DNA of 64,000 nt from Flavobacterium pisciphilum (lineage in GTDB: Bacteria; Bacteroidota; Bacteroidia; Flavobacteriales; Flavobacteriaceae). Every line of letters starts with the position of its first letter. Positions within the stretch are counted from its first letter, which is position 1. Under the pieces are notes generated by a model. The model ran no database searches, was not told where the DNA came from, and was given only the letters and a program-made list of their open reading frames with translations. Positions 53,199 through 61,315 of the stretch are shown here, in pieces. Position numbers and translations under genes: made by a program. The DNA is taken from NCBI RefSeq assembly GCF_020905345.1, contig NZ_JAJJMO010000001.1, positions 2,790,001 to 2,854,000 of the forward strand, read 5' to 3'.

Positions 53199-54368
53199 AT
53201 GAAGCACTTCGATTACATTTTTACAGGAACTGGTCTATCAGCAATGATGACTGTTTATAAAATGATTAAGTCTGGGAAATTTACTGAAAAAGCCATCTTA
53301 TTAATAGATGAGGACACCAAGAAAACGAATGATCGAACATGGTGTTTTTGGCAAAAAGAACAATCAATTTGGGAAAATGTTATTTCTAAAAAATGGGATT
53401 TGGCTTTATTTGCCAATGAAGACTTCAAAAGAGATTTAGACCTATCCCCTTATCAGTACAATCAAATTCGAAGTTCAGACTTTTATAATTTTGTTTTCGA
53501 ATCTATTAAAAAACAAGCGAATATTACTTTTCTACATGACAAAGTAACTGATATTAATGAACTCGATACTCATGTTTTTATAGCAACTTCAACTAATACA
53601 TTTACTTGCAGTCAACTTTTTAATAGCATTTATAACAAAGCATTAATTGAAAATCAGCAACAATACCCTGTTTTACAACAGCATTTTATAGGTTGGTTTA
53701 TCAAAAGCAAACAGCATATTCTTAATTCAGAAAAAGTTACATTCATGGATTTTTCGGTTGACCAAAAAGGCAATACACGATTCATGTACGTTTTACCAAC
53801 ATCAAAGAATGAAGCTTTAATCGAATATACCTTGTTTTCGCATACCCTTTTAGAGAAACAAGAATACGAATCGGAGATTAAGAACTACATTAAGAATTTA
53901 GGCATTCAAGATTATGAAATAATAGAGAAAGAACAAGGAAGTATTCCGATGACATGTTATCCCTTCTGGAAAAGAAACACCAAACGCGTGCTGAACATTG
54001 GTACAGCTGGTGGCTGGACAAAAGCAAGCACAGGATACACATTCAAAAAATCAGATAAGAACTCCACCCAACTAGTATCGTTTCTTGAAATTCAAAACAA
54101 CAAGGCATCTATAGCGATTGATATGACCTCATTTCATAAAAAAAACAAATTCTGGTTCTATGATTTACTCTTATTAGATATCCTAGACAGGAATAACGAA
54201 CTCGGAAGTCGCATTTTCTCAGATATGTTTCAAAAAGGAAATCCATCATTGATATTTAAGTTCTTAGATGAAGAAACGAACTTTACTGAAGATGTTAAAG
54301 TTATTTTAAAGTGCCCAAAATTACCATTTATAAAAGCGTTATTTAGAGTGGTTTTTCTTTCAAAATAA
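53199..54368 (+). CDS. crtY: lycopene beta-cyclase family protein (CrtY)
   Basis: Flavoprotein of 389 residues that closes the ends of lycopene to make beta-carotene, a step to zeaxanthin/flexirubin-type pigments of this genus. N-terminal FAD motif is FTGTGLSAMM, followed by the family block NDRTWCFWQ. Middle IPMTCYPF and late GTAGGWTKASTGYTF are lycopene-cyclase signatures. It is not next to other carotenoid genes here (no crtB, crtI). It is monocistronic or co-transcribed with the TPR gene 24 bp downstream. Confidence 0.9.
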   Translation: MKHFDYIFTGTGLSAMMTVYKMIKSGKFTEKAILLIDEDTKKTNDRTWCFWQKEQSIWENVISKKWDLALFANEDFKRDLDLSPYQYNQIRSSDFYNFVFESIKKQANITFLHDKVTDINELDTHVFIATSTNTFTCSQLFNSIYNKALIENQQQYPVLQQHFIGWFIKSKQHILNSEKVTFMDFSVDQKGNTRFMYVLPTSKNEALIEYTLFSHTLLEKQEYESEIKNYIKNLGIQDYEIIEKEQGSIPMTCYPFWKRNTKRVLNIGTAGGWTKASTGYTFKKSDKNSTQLVSFLEIQNNKASIAIDMTSFHKKNKFWFYDLLLLDILDRNNELGSRIFSDMFQKGNPSLIFKFLDEETNFTEDVKVILKCPKLPFIKALFRVVFLSK

Positions 54369-54392
54369 ATATTAACTTTAATACAATAGCCA

Positions 54393-55190
54393 TTGAAAAA
54401 AATCATTCTAGGTTTAAGTTATTTAATCTCTTTTTACACATTTGCTCAAGCGCCCAAAAATGAAGCTCAAGAAGCTATTATCAAGCAATCATTAGATAGT
54501 TGTGCTTATAAATACAACTATACTTTTCAAATGCAAGAATGGCAAAACTGCATTGATAACGGTTTAAAAAAAGACAGCACTATAGCCTATTTATGGCAAC
54601 AAAAAGCAATGCCTTATTTTAAATGCCAAAAATATGAGGTTGGAATGTCCTTTTTAGACAAAGCTGTTTTATATGACAAACAAGAATGGCTCCCCTATAG
54701 AGGTTTTATGAAATGTATTTTCACAAAAACATATAGAGATGCAATCAAAGACTTAGAAGAATGTATCAAGCTTTATGGCAATGGCTATAGAATGGATCAC
54801 ACCTATAGTTTTTATATTGGACTTTGCCATTTACAGCTAAACGAGTATGACAAAGCCGAAAAGATTTTTGATGATTATGTAAATGACATTTATAAAAACA
54901 GACAACAACTAGAGCATCCTACGGCCTATTTTTACCAAGCGATAGCTAAATATGAACTAAAAAAATGGGATGAGGCAATTGCAATTTTGGATAAAGCAAT
55001 AAAAATCTATCCACAATTTTCAGATGCGAAGTATTACAAAGCCATTTGTTGGTTTAAATTAGGGAGGTCAAAAGACGAAATCTCAGCCTTAGCTACGGAA
55101 GCAAGAGCTGATGCTGCAAAAGGTTTTTCGATAAATGAAGACAATACAATTTACGAAACCTATCCATACCAAAAAAAGTTCAGCAAATAA
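54393..55190 (+). CDS. tetratricopeptide-repeat protein, exported
   Basis: A 265-residue protein with a signal peptide (MKKIILGLSYLISFYTFAQA) and several TPR-type helix pairs: MSFLDKAVLYDKQEWLPYRG, IGLCHLQLNEYDKAEKIFDD, AIAKYELKKWDEAIAILDKA and AKYYKAICWFKLGRSKDEIS. TPRs hold protein partners; no specific role is visible. The frame starts with TTG at 54393; no ATG occurs before the signal peptide ends, so TTG is the start. 24 bp after the lycopene cyclase gene. Confidence 0.82.
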   Translation: MKKIILGLSYLISFYTFAQAPKNEAQEAIIKQSLDSCAYKYNYTFQMQEWQNCIDNGLKKDSTIAYLWQQKAMPYFKCQKYEVGMSFLDKAVLYDKQEWLPYRGFMKCIFTKTYRDAIKDLEECIKLYGNGYRMDHTYSFYIGLCHLQLNEYDKAEKIFDDYVNDIYKNRQQLEHPTAYFYQAIAKYELKKWDEAIAILDKAIKIYPQFSDAKYYKAICWFKLGRSKDEISALATEARADAAKGFSINEDNTIYETYPYQKKFSK

Positions 55191-55247
55191 CAATTAAACT
55201 ATAACAAAACTTTATACTGGAATTAAAGTTCTTGTTTTTAAACTTTG

Positions 55248-55255
55248 TAACTTTG
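55248..55255 (+). promoter_or_regulatory. -7 box of the bacilliredoxin gene
   Basis: TAACTTTG fits TAnnTTTG, 34 bp before the ATG. The -33 element is weak. Confidence 0.5.
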
Positions 55256-55289
55256 CAAATCTAAAAAGTTAAACTAAAAAATAAAAAAT

Positions 55290-55700
55290 ATGTATCCAGA
55301 AGAAATGGTAAAACCAATGCAAGCTGAATTAACATCAGCAGGTTTTCAAGATTTACATAGTGCAGCAGAAGTTGATAACGCAATCAAATCAGAAGGAACA
55401 ACACTAGTAGTAGTAAATTCAGTATGTGGTTGTGCAGCAAGAAATGCACGTCCAGGAGCAAAAATGAGTTTAGAAGGTGCTAAAAAGCCAGACCATTTAA
55501 TCACTGTTTTTGCAGGTGTTGACAAAGAAGCTGTAGATGCAGCAAGACAACATATGTTCCCTTTTCCTCCATCTTCGCCAAGTATGGCATTATTCAAAAA
55601 CGGAGAATTAGTTCATATGCTTGAGCGTCACCACATCGAAGGACGTCCAGCTGAGCTAATTGCAGAAAACTTACAAGACGCATTCAACGAGCACTGCTAA
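55290..55700 (+). CDS. bacilliredoxin (BrxA/BrxB, YphP/YqiW family)
   Basis: Thioredoxin-fold protein of 136 residues with the CGC motif (C46 and C48 in NSVCGCAARNARPG) that defines the YphP/YqiW family; these remove bacillithiol from proteins. Other family blocks are AGVDKEAVDAARQHMFPFPPSSPS and ERHHIEGR. Presence of this protein suggests a bacillithiol or related thiol pool. A terminator follows after 60 bp. Family assignment is secure; redox partner not visible. Confidence 0.93.
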   Translation: MYPEEMVKPMQAELTSAGFQDLHSAAEVDNAIKSEGTTLVVVNSVCGCAARNARPGAKMSLEGAKKPDHLITVFAGVDKEAVDAARQHMFPFPPSSPSMALFKNGELVHMLERHHIEGRPAELIAENLQDAFNEHC

Positions 55701-55761
55701 GATTAAGAAACTAAGGTTCTAAGATACTGAGTTACTAAGATCTGTAAAGACTCAAATATTT

Positions 55762-55791
55762 AAAAAGCACTATTAATTTAGTGCTTTTTTG
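55762..55791 (+). terminator. terminator of the bacilliredoxin gene
   Basis: AAAAAGCACTA / TAGTGCTTTTT hairpin with short loop and T-run. Confidence 0.8.
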
Positions 55792-55850
55792 TTTTTTATA
55801 TCTTCCTAAGCAACTTTTCAAAAACCTTTGAGTCCCAACAAGCCTAAGTC

Positions 55851-56560
55851 TTTACCACTAAAAAACTCAGAACCTTAGCAACTTAGCCCCTCAGTAACTT
55901 CCAAAAAACCTTTGAACCTCTGTAACTCTGAGCCTTTGCCCCTCAGCAACTTCCAAAAAACCTTTGAACCTTTGTAACTCTGAGCCTTTGTAACTAAAAA
56001 AACTCAGAACCTTAGTAACTCAGACACTCAGCAACTTCCAAAAAACCTTTGAACCTCTGCAACTCTGAGTCTTTGTAACTAAAAAACTTAGAACCTTAGC
56101 AACTTAGCCCCTCAGTAACTTCCAAAAAAACCTCTGAACCTCTGCAACTCTGAGCCTTTGCACCTAAAAAAACTCAGAATCTTAGCTACTTAGCCCCTCA
56201 GCAACTTCCAAAAAACCTTTGAACCTCTGCCACTCTGAGCCTTTGTAACTAAAAAAACAGCACGCAGATCACGCAGATTAAGCAGATTTCATCAATCCTC
56301 AAAAATCACAAAGATTTAAAATGATTTGGCTAAAACCTTTAATTTCAAAATATACTTACCCAAACTAAAGCTACAGGCAATTCAATAAAAACTCAGAAAC
56401 TTAGTAACTCAGCAACTTCCAAAAAAACCTTTGAACCTTTGCAACTCTGAGCCTTTGTAACTAAAAAAACTCAGAAACTTCCAAAAAAACCTTTGAACCT
56501 TTGCAACTCTGAGCCTTTGCACCTAAAAAACTCAGAACCTTAGCAACTCAGACACTCAGC
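55851..56560. repeat. cluster of degenerate repeats (unit about 85 bp)
   Basis: About seven copies of a block reading roughly CTCAGAACCTTAGCAACTTAG, then CAACTTCCAAAAAACCTTTG and AACCTCTGCAACTCTGAGCC, some truncated or spaced differently (copies of the AACTTCCAAAAAA word at about 55898, 55948, 56032, 56118, 56204, 56414, 56474). Between about 56254 and 56385 a different sequence with GCAGATCACGCAGATTAAGCAG interrupts it. At 55700-55750 the words appear in inverse orientation. No open frame. Spacer between the bacilliredoxin and trhO. Confidence 0.85.
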
Positions 56561-56595
56561 TACTTAGAGCTTTTGGCACTTTGAACCTTTTTCCT

Positions 56596-56603
56596 TACCT
56601 TTG
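56596..56603 (+). promoter_or_regulatory. promoter of the trhO-trhP-ferredoxin operon
   Basis: TACCTTTG (-7) with TTTG at 56572-56575 (20-bp spacer), 40 bp before ATG 56643. It lies at the end of the repeat cluster and overlaps an upstream in-frame TTG at 56601, which is therefore not the start. Confidence 0.6.
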
Positions 56604-56642
56604 CACCTCAAAATTATTTCTCAACTTAAAACTGTTTATAGC

Positions 56643-58001
56643 ATGCAACTGTATAACACTTTGAGCGCAGAAGAAAGAGCCATCATGATTGATGATGCAG
56701 GTAAACAACGTCTTACGTTGTCTTTCTATGCGTATGCAAAAATTCAAGATCCCAAAAAATTTCGCGATGATTTATTTCTAGCCTGGAACGCACTCGATGC
56801 TTTAGGCCGAATTTACGTTGCCAACGAAGGAATAAATGCTCAAATGAGTATTCCGGAGGAAAATTTAGAAGCTTTCAGAGCTACTTTAGAAGTTTATGAT
56901 TTCATGAAAGGCATCCGTTTAAATGAAGCTGTAGAACATGACGACCACTCATTTTTAAAATTAACCATCAAAGTTCGTGACAAAATTGTTGCTGACGGTC
57001 TTAACGATGAGACTTTTGATGTAACAGATATAGGCGTACACTTAAAAGCCAAAGAATTTAACGATATCCTTGAAGATCCAAATACAATTGTTGTTGATTT
57101 CAGAAATCACTACGAAAGTGAAGTGGGTCATTTTAAAGGTGCTATAACTCCAGATGTAGAAACTTTCAGAGAAAGTTTACCAATAATCAACGAGCATCTT
57201 CAAAATCATAAAGAAGATAAAAACCTAGTAATGTATTGTACTGGTGGAATTCGTTGTGAAAAAGCAAGTGCTTATTTTAAGCATCAGGGTTTTAAAAATG
57301 TATATCAGCTAGAAGGCGGAATCATTAATTACAAAAAACAACTTGAAGAAGAAGGTTTAGAAAGTAAATTCATTGGTAAAAACTTTGTATTTGATAATCG
57401 TCTAGGTGAAAGAATCACAGATGATATTATTTCACAATGTCATCAATGTGGGAAACCTTGCGACAATCATACCAATTGCGAGAATGACGGATGCCATTTA
57501 TTATTTATCCAATGTGATGAATGTAAAGCGGCAATGGAAAACTGTTGTTCTACAGAATGTCTAGAAGTTATACACATGCCTTTGGTAGATCAGGTAAGAA
57601 TGAGAACCGGAAAACAAGTTGGAAACAAAGTGTTTAGAAAAGGTAAATCAGAAAATTTAAAATTCAAACATTCAGGAGAGCTACCAGATACAGCTTTGGC
57701 TGCTGCAGAGAAACCAGCAGATATTCGCCTAAAAATAAAAGTAAAAAAAGTATTGCTTGGAAAAGCAGAACATTACTACGTAAAAGCACAAGTTGGGCTT
57801 TTCACTATTGAGAACAGCGAACTTAACAGTGGTGATACAATCTTAATTTCAGGACCAACAACGGGTAACCAAGAATTGGTTTTAGAAAAAATGATGGTCA
57901 ACGATGCTGCAAATACTACAGCTAAAAAAGGAGACAGAGTAACTTTTGAAGTTCCCTTTAGAATAAGATTGTCGGACAAAATCTATAGAATCTTAGACTA
58001 A
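56643..58001 (+). CDS. trhO: oxygen-dependent tRNA uridine(34) hydroxylase TrhO (rhodanese family) with extra C-terminal domain
   Basis: From ATG 56643 (MQLYNTLSAEERA) it has 452 residues; E. coli TrhO/YceA has about 350. The family core (about 1-315) includes an N-terminal acylphosphatase-like domain (GRIYVANEGINAQ), a rhodanese domain with catalytic C199 in YCTGGIRCEK, and a Cys-rich segment (CHQCGKPC ... CCSTEC). TrhO makes 5-hydroxyuridine at U34 of tRNA using O2. The last 90 residues (about 362-452) form an added domain about half identical by eye to the C-terminus of the next gene, trhP. Operon leader; 6 bp before trhP. Confidence 0.9.
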   Translation: MQLYNTLSAEERAIMIDDAGKQRLTLSFYAYAKIQDPKKFRDDLFLAWNALDALGRIYVANEGINAQMSIPEENLEAFRATLEVYDFMKGIRLNEAVEHDDHSFLKLTIKVRDKIVADGLNDETFDVTDIGVHLKAKEFNDILEDPNTIVVDFRNHYESEVGHFKGAITPDVETFRESLPIINEHLQNHKEDKNLVMYCTGGIRCEKASAYFKHQGFKNVYQLEGGIINYKKQLEEEGLESKFIGKNFVFDNRLGERITDDIISQCHQCGKPCDNHTNCENDGCHLLFIQCDECKAAMENCCSTECLEVIHMPLVDQVRMRTGKQVGNKVFRKGKSENLKFKHSGELPDTALAAAEKPADIRLKIKVKKVLLGKAEHYYVKAQVGLFTIENSELNSGDTILISGPTTGNQELVLEKMMVNDAANTTAKKGDRVTFEVPFRIRLSDKIYRILD

Positions 58002-58007
58002 TCCATC

Positions 58008-59249
58008 ATGACAACAAATAATAAAATTGAACTTATGGCTCCCGCAGGGAGCTTTGAGTCACTTCAGGCTGCGCTTGATAATGGCGCCGATTCTATTTAT
58101 TTTGGAGTAGAACAACTCAACATGCGTGCGCGTTCAACTGTGAATTTCACTATAGATGATTTGCAAGAAATTGCCAATCGATGCGCCACCAAAAACGTAC
58201 GAAGCTACCTTACTTTAAATACAATTATTTACGACCATGATTTATCGGTTGTAAAAACATTATTGAACAAAGCCAAAGATGCTACTATTACAGCCGTAAT
58301 CGCATCAGACCAAGCTGTAATTGCAATGGCAAGAACAATCGGCATGGAAGTGCACATCTCGACTCAGCTTAATGTTACCAACATCGAAACCATAAAATTC
58401 TACAGTTTATTTGCAGATACGATGGTTTTAAGTCGAGAATTGAGCTTGCGTCAGGTAAAAAGCATTACAGAGCAAATCGAAAAAGAACAGATAAAAGGTC
58501 CTAACGGAAATTTAGTTGAAATCGAAATCTTCGGACATGGTGCTTTATGCATGGCCGTATCAGGAAAATGCTATTTGAGCTTACATTCAAATAACTCATC
58601 AGCAAACCGTGGTGCTTGCAAACAAAATTGCCGTAAAAAATATACTGTTATAGACCAAGAAACAGGTTTTGAAATCGAAGTCGATAACGAATATCTAATG
58701 TCACCTAAAGATTTATGCACGCTTGATTTTCTAGATCAAGTAATTGATTCTGGAATTCAGGTATTAAAAATAGAAGGTCGCGGACGTGCACCCGAATATG
58801 TCGCGACAGTAATAAAAACATATCGAGAAGCTATTGACTCTTATTATGATGGTACTTTTTCAAAAGAAAAAACCCCCATTTGGATGGAAGCTTTAAATAC
58901 CGTTTATAATCGTGGTTTTTGGTCAGGATATTACCTAGGTCAAGAATTAGGCGAATGGAGTGATATTCCAGGGTCAGCAGCAACGCAAAAGAAAGTCTAT
59001 GTAGGTAAAGGAACCCATTTTTTCCCAAAAGCTGAAGTTGGACAATTTAAAATTGAAGCTTACGACATTAAAATCGGAGATAGAATTCTTGTAACTGGCC
59101 CAAGTACAGGAGCACAAGAAATGGTAATCGACGAAATGTATGTAAACGATATTTTAGCAGATAAAGCTACAAAAGGAGATGATTGCACTTTCAAATTACC
59201 TTTCAGAATCAGAATGTCTGATAAATTATATAAAATTGTTGAGGCGTAA
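58008..59249 (+). CDS. trhP: tRNA 5-hydroxyuridine synthase TrhP (peptidase U32 family)
   Basis: U32-family protein of 413 residues. In E. coli and B. subtilis relatives TrhP makes 5-hydroxyuridine(34) in tRNA with prephenate and a [4Fe-4S] cluster. TIM-barrel start MAPAGSFESLQAALDNGADS; cluster cysteines C181, C188, C204 and C208 in GALCMAVSGKCYLS and NRGACKQNCRKK; and IEGRGR for the later block. Residues about 328-413 are the C-terminal beta-barrel-type domain that trhO also carries. It overlaps the ferredoxin start by 1 bp (TAATG). Confidence 0.93.
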   Translation: MTTNNKIELMAPAGSFESLQAALDNGADSIYFGVEQLNMRARSTVNFTIDDLQEIANRCATKNVRSYLTLNTIIYDHDLSVVKTLLNKAKDATITAVIASDQAVIAMARTIGMEVHISTQLNVTNIETIKFYSLFADTMVLSRELSLRQVKSITEQIEKEQIKGPNGNLVEIEIFGHGALCMAVSGKCYLSLHSNNSSANRGACKQNCRKKYTVIDQETGFEIEVDNEYLMSPKDLCTLDFLDQVIDSGIQVLKIEGRGRAPEYVATVIKTYREAIDSYYDGTFSKEKTPIWMEALNTVYNRGFWSGYYLGQELGEWSDIPGSAATQKKVYVGKGTHFFPKAEVGQFKIEAYDIKIGDRILVTGPSTGAQEMVIDEMYVNDILADKATKGDDCTFKLPFRIRMSDKLYKIVEA

Positions 59250-59479
59250 TGGTTATTGTAACACTACAAAGAGACAAGTGCATTGGATGTAACTACTGTG
59301 TAGAAATGGATCCAGTACATTTTCAAATGTCAAAAAAAGATGGAAAATCAGTTTTGATACATTCAGTAAACGCAAAAGGGTTTTTCACTTTAAAATCTCC
59401 AAATCATACTATTGTAGAAAGCTGTGAGTTGGCAGCAAAAGCCTGTCCAGTAAAAATCATTACGGTAAAAGAAACCTAA
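59249..59479 (+). CDS. small ferredoxin, [4Fe-4S] type
   Basis: Ferredoxin of 76 residues. Cysteines C11, C14 and C17 in CIGCNYC, plus C66 in KACPVKI, form one cluster; C59 is an extra. The stretch between is a hydrophobic insert. Translationally coupled to trhP, it could supply electrons or help assemble its cluster, or be a partner of another enzyme. The trhO-trhP-ferredoxin order is consistent with a role in tRNA hydroxylation, by inference. A strong terminator follows. Confidence 0.9.
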   Translation: MVIVTLQRDKCIGCNYCVEMDPVHFQMSKKDGKSVLIHSVNAKGFFTLKSPNHTIVESCELAAKACPVKIITVKET

Positions 59480-59481
59480 AA

Positions 59482-59526
59482 GAAAACCCCTATTCTATAT
59501 GATATAGAATAGGGGTTTTCTTTTTT
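59482..59526. terminator. terminator of the trh operon
   Basis: Long hairpin GAAAACCCCTATTCTATAT / ATATAGAATAGGGGTTTTC (19-bp arms, about 59482-59520) with T-run; it also ends the convergent lipoprotein gene. Confidence 0.9.
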
Positions 59527-59537
59527 ATAAGGTTAAA

Positions 59538-60554
59538 TTAGTGTCTGTTATCACAATTTAAAAAAACATCTGGTTCATTTTTATCTAAGAATGAAATCCC
59601 TGGACAACCGAAAGAAACGTATTCAAAACCAAAAACTACCTCTGGTTTATTCTTAAACAGTTTACCAGTCCATTGAATGACTTCTCTATCCTCATTATTA
59701 CTATTTAATTCTGCAAGCGAGTTACCTTCACTTTCTCGGTAATGCTTATCACAAACAATCTTATTTGTTTTTTCCTCTTTAACAATCAACCTTCTCAAAA
59801 ATACTCTTTCTTCTTTTATGTAATCTTGTAAAAAGTATTCAAAACCATTTGATTTATAACTATAAGCCATTTTTTTACTTGCCGTTTTTATCAAATCATT
59901 ATCTCTCAGATTTACAGCTGCGGCAGGCACCTTAGCAATTGTTGTTTCTTTCCACTTTATCGCTTTCAATTGCTTCATTGCAAAAGGATTCTTTGAACCA
60001 ATGCCAACCAAAGTATTCAGATAATATGAGTCAGATCCTTTTAGTAATTTGGGATCTACTTCAAATCCAATCATATAATCATGTTGTGAATAAGGCCAAT
60101 CTGCTCCGTATACATTTATAACAGCCACTGCTTTTAGAGATTCCACAGAAAATGCATTGACAATATTGGTGGCATAATCATAGACATAAACACTATCTTT
60201 TTCAGATATTTTCATTTTGGATAGCATTCTATTTCTATATGTCGAATTCAATACTAAGTATTGAGCATCCTTTTCTTCTAATTTTTTGACATCAGGAATA
60301 GCAAGAGAATCTTTATGTTCGCTTAATTGATAGTTATCAGACAAGGATATATGTGCAATAGTATCTTTTTCGCCAAAAATTGAATTAACATTATATATAT
60401 CCAAATCAGACATTTTTTGTGTTTCCACAGCTACAACACCAGCAAGAGTTGTGTCTTTTTTAGCTGAATTTATATTTTTTTGATCTAAAGGCTTTTTATC
60501 CGTACAGCTAATAAAAAATGGGATTGCGAATAAAACGTAAAATAATTTGTTCAT
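59538..60554 (-). CDS. lipoprotein of unknown function
   Basis: Not recognised. 338 residues with signal peptide and lipobox (PFFISC, C17). The mature part is rich in short strands and lysine (VYDYATNIVNAFSVESLKAV, LIVKEEKTNKIVCDKHYRES); a Cys pair late in the chain (SFGCPGISFL, VFLNCDNRH) might form a disulfide. Gene stands alone. A 458-bp non-coding gap lies upstream, containing no clear promoter box. Confidence 0.7.
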   Translation of the reverse strand: MNKLFYVLFAIPFFISCTDKKPLDQKNINSAKKDTTLAGVVAVETQKMSDLDIYNVNSIFGEKDTIAHISLSDNYQLSEHKDSLAIPDVKKLEEKDAQYLVLNSTYRNRMLSKMKISEKDSVYVYDYATNIVNAFSVESLKAVAVINVYGADWPYSQHDYMIGFEVDPKLLKGSDSYYLNTLVGIGSKNPFAMKQLKAIKWKETTIAKVPAAAVNLRDNDLIKTASKKMAYSYKSNGFEYFLQDYIKEERVFLRRLIVKEEKTNKIVCDKHYRESEGNSLAELNSNNEDREVIQWTGKLFKNKPEVVFGFEYVSFGCPGISFLDKNEPDVFLNCDNRH

Positions 60555-61012
60555 GGGTTTTGTTGTAAATAGTATAAAATAGATTGATAATATTTGAAGG
60601 TATTAACAATGAACTCAGCAGCATAAAAATAGCGAGCGATTCATGTCAATGAGGGATATTTTGTTTTTTTAATCAACACTTGATCTTAAGATAAAACCTA
60701 TAAATGCAACCCAAATATAAGTTTAAATAATTATTTAAGAATAATCAGAATAGTTTTTTTATTCAAAAAGACCACCCCTAAAGAGTAAGTTCTTTTAACT
60801 AAGACAAATAAATAGCAAAAGAATTTTCTTGATAAATCCAGTTTCATACTATCATAAAAATCATTAATTTTCTCTTAAACATTACTGTCTTTTGTTTTTA
60901 ACGTAGCATTAGTGTTAATCCATTAAAAAGCAAACTAAAAAAAATACTATCTTTACACATTAATCTTTTTAAGAACTTAAGTTGCATTAATTGCAACACT
61001 ACATATAAAATT
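60555..61012. other. intergenic region between divergent lipoprotein and ricT genes
   Basis: 458 bp without coding potential. Upstream of the ricT gene TATCTTTA (60948-60955) is a near match to the TAnnTTTG -7 box. No repeat array or tRNA is seen. It is long for a simple divergent promoter region. Confidence 0.5.
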
Positions 61013-61315
61013 ATGGCATGTACAAGTTGTTCAACTTCTGATGGTGGCGCACCTAAGGGTTGTAAAAATAATGGGACTTGCGGCACCGATAGCTGCAACA
61101 AATTAACCGTTTTTGATTGGCTTTCTAACATGAGTTTACCTAACGGAGAAGCTCCTTTTGATTGTGTTGAAGTACGTTTTAAGAATGGTAGAAAAGAATT
61201 TTTTAGAAACGTAGATAAATTAACTTTAAGTATTGGAGATATCGTTGCTACTGTAGCATCTCCAGGACATGACATAGGAATTGTAACTCTTACAGGCGAA
61301 TTAGTAAAAATTTAA
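61013..61315 (+). CDS. N-terminal part of RicT (PSP1 family), cut by an in-frame TAA
   Basis: 100-residue frame carrying the N-terminal Cys-rich leader of RicT (C3, C6, C17, C23, C28) and the first PSP1 part, CVEVRFKNGRKEFFRN and GDIVATVASPGHDIGIVTL. It ends LVKI-TAA, and the very next codon, ATG 61316, is in the same frame and starts the rest of the protein. In Bacteroidales homologues I remember, a glutamine occupies this place (LVLLQMKK), so TAA may be CAA changed by one base. The product alone would lack the PSP1 C-terminal domain. Confidence 0.8.
   Translation: MACTSCSTSDGGAPKGCKNNGTCGTDSCNKLTVFDWLSNMSLPNGEAPFDCVEVRFKNGRKEFFRNVDKLTLSIGDIVATVASPGHDIGIVTLTGELVKI

Noticed and set aside
55851..56560. 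Possible CRISPR array or repeat-protein gene
   Set aside because: Unit length and spacing vary, nothing like spacers is present, and no frame stays open across the copies.
60898..61275. Minus-strand frame of 125 codons opposite the ricT start
   Set aside because: Antisense to the PSP1 coding region; composition is typical of a mirrored frame, and it has no start context.
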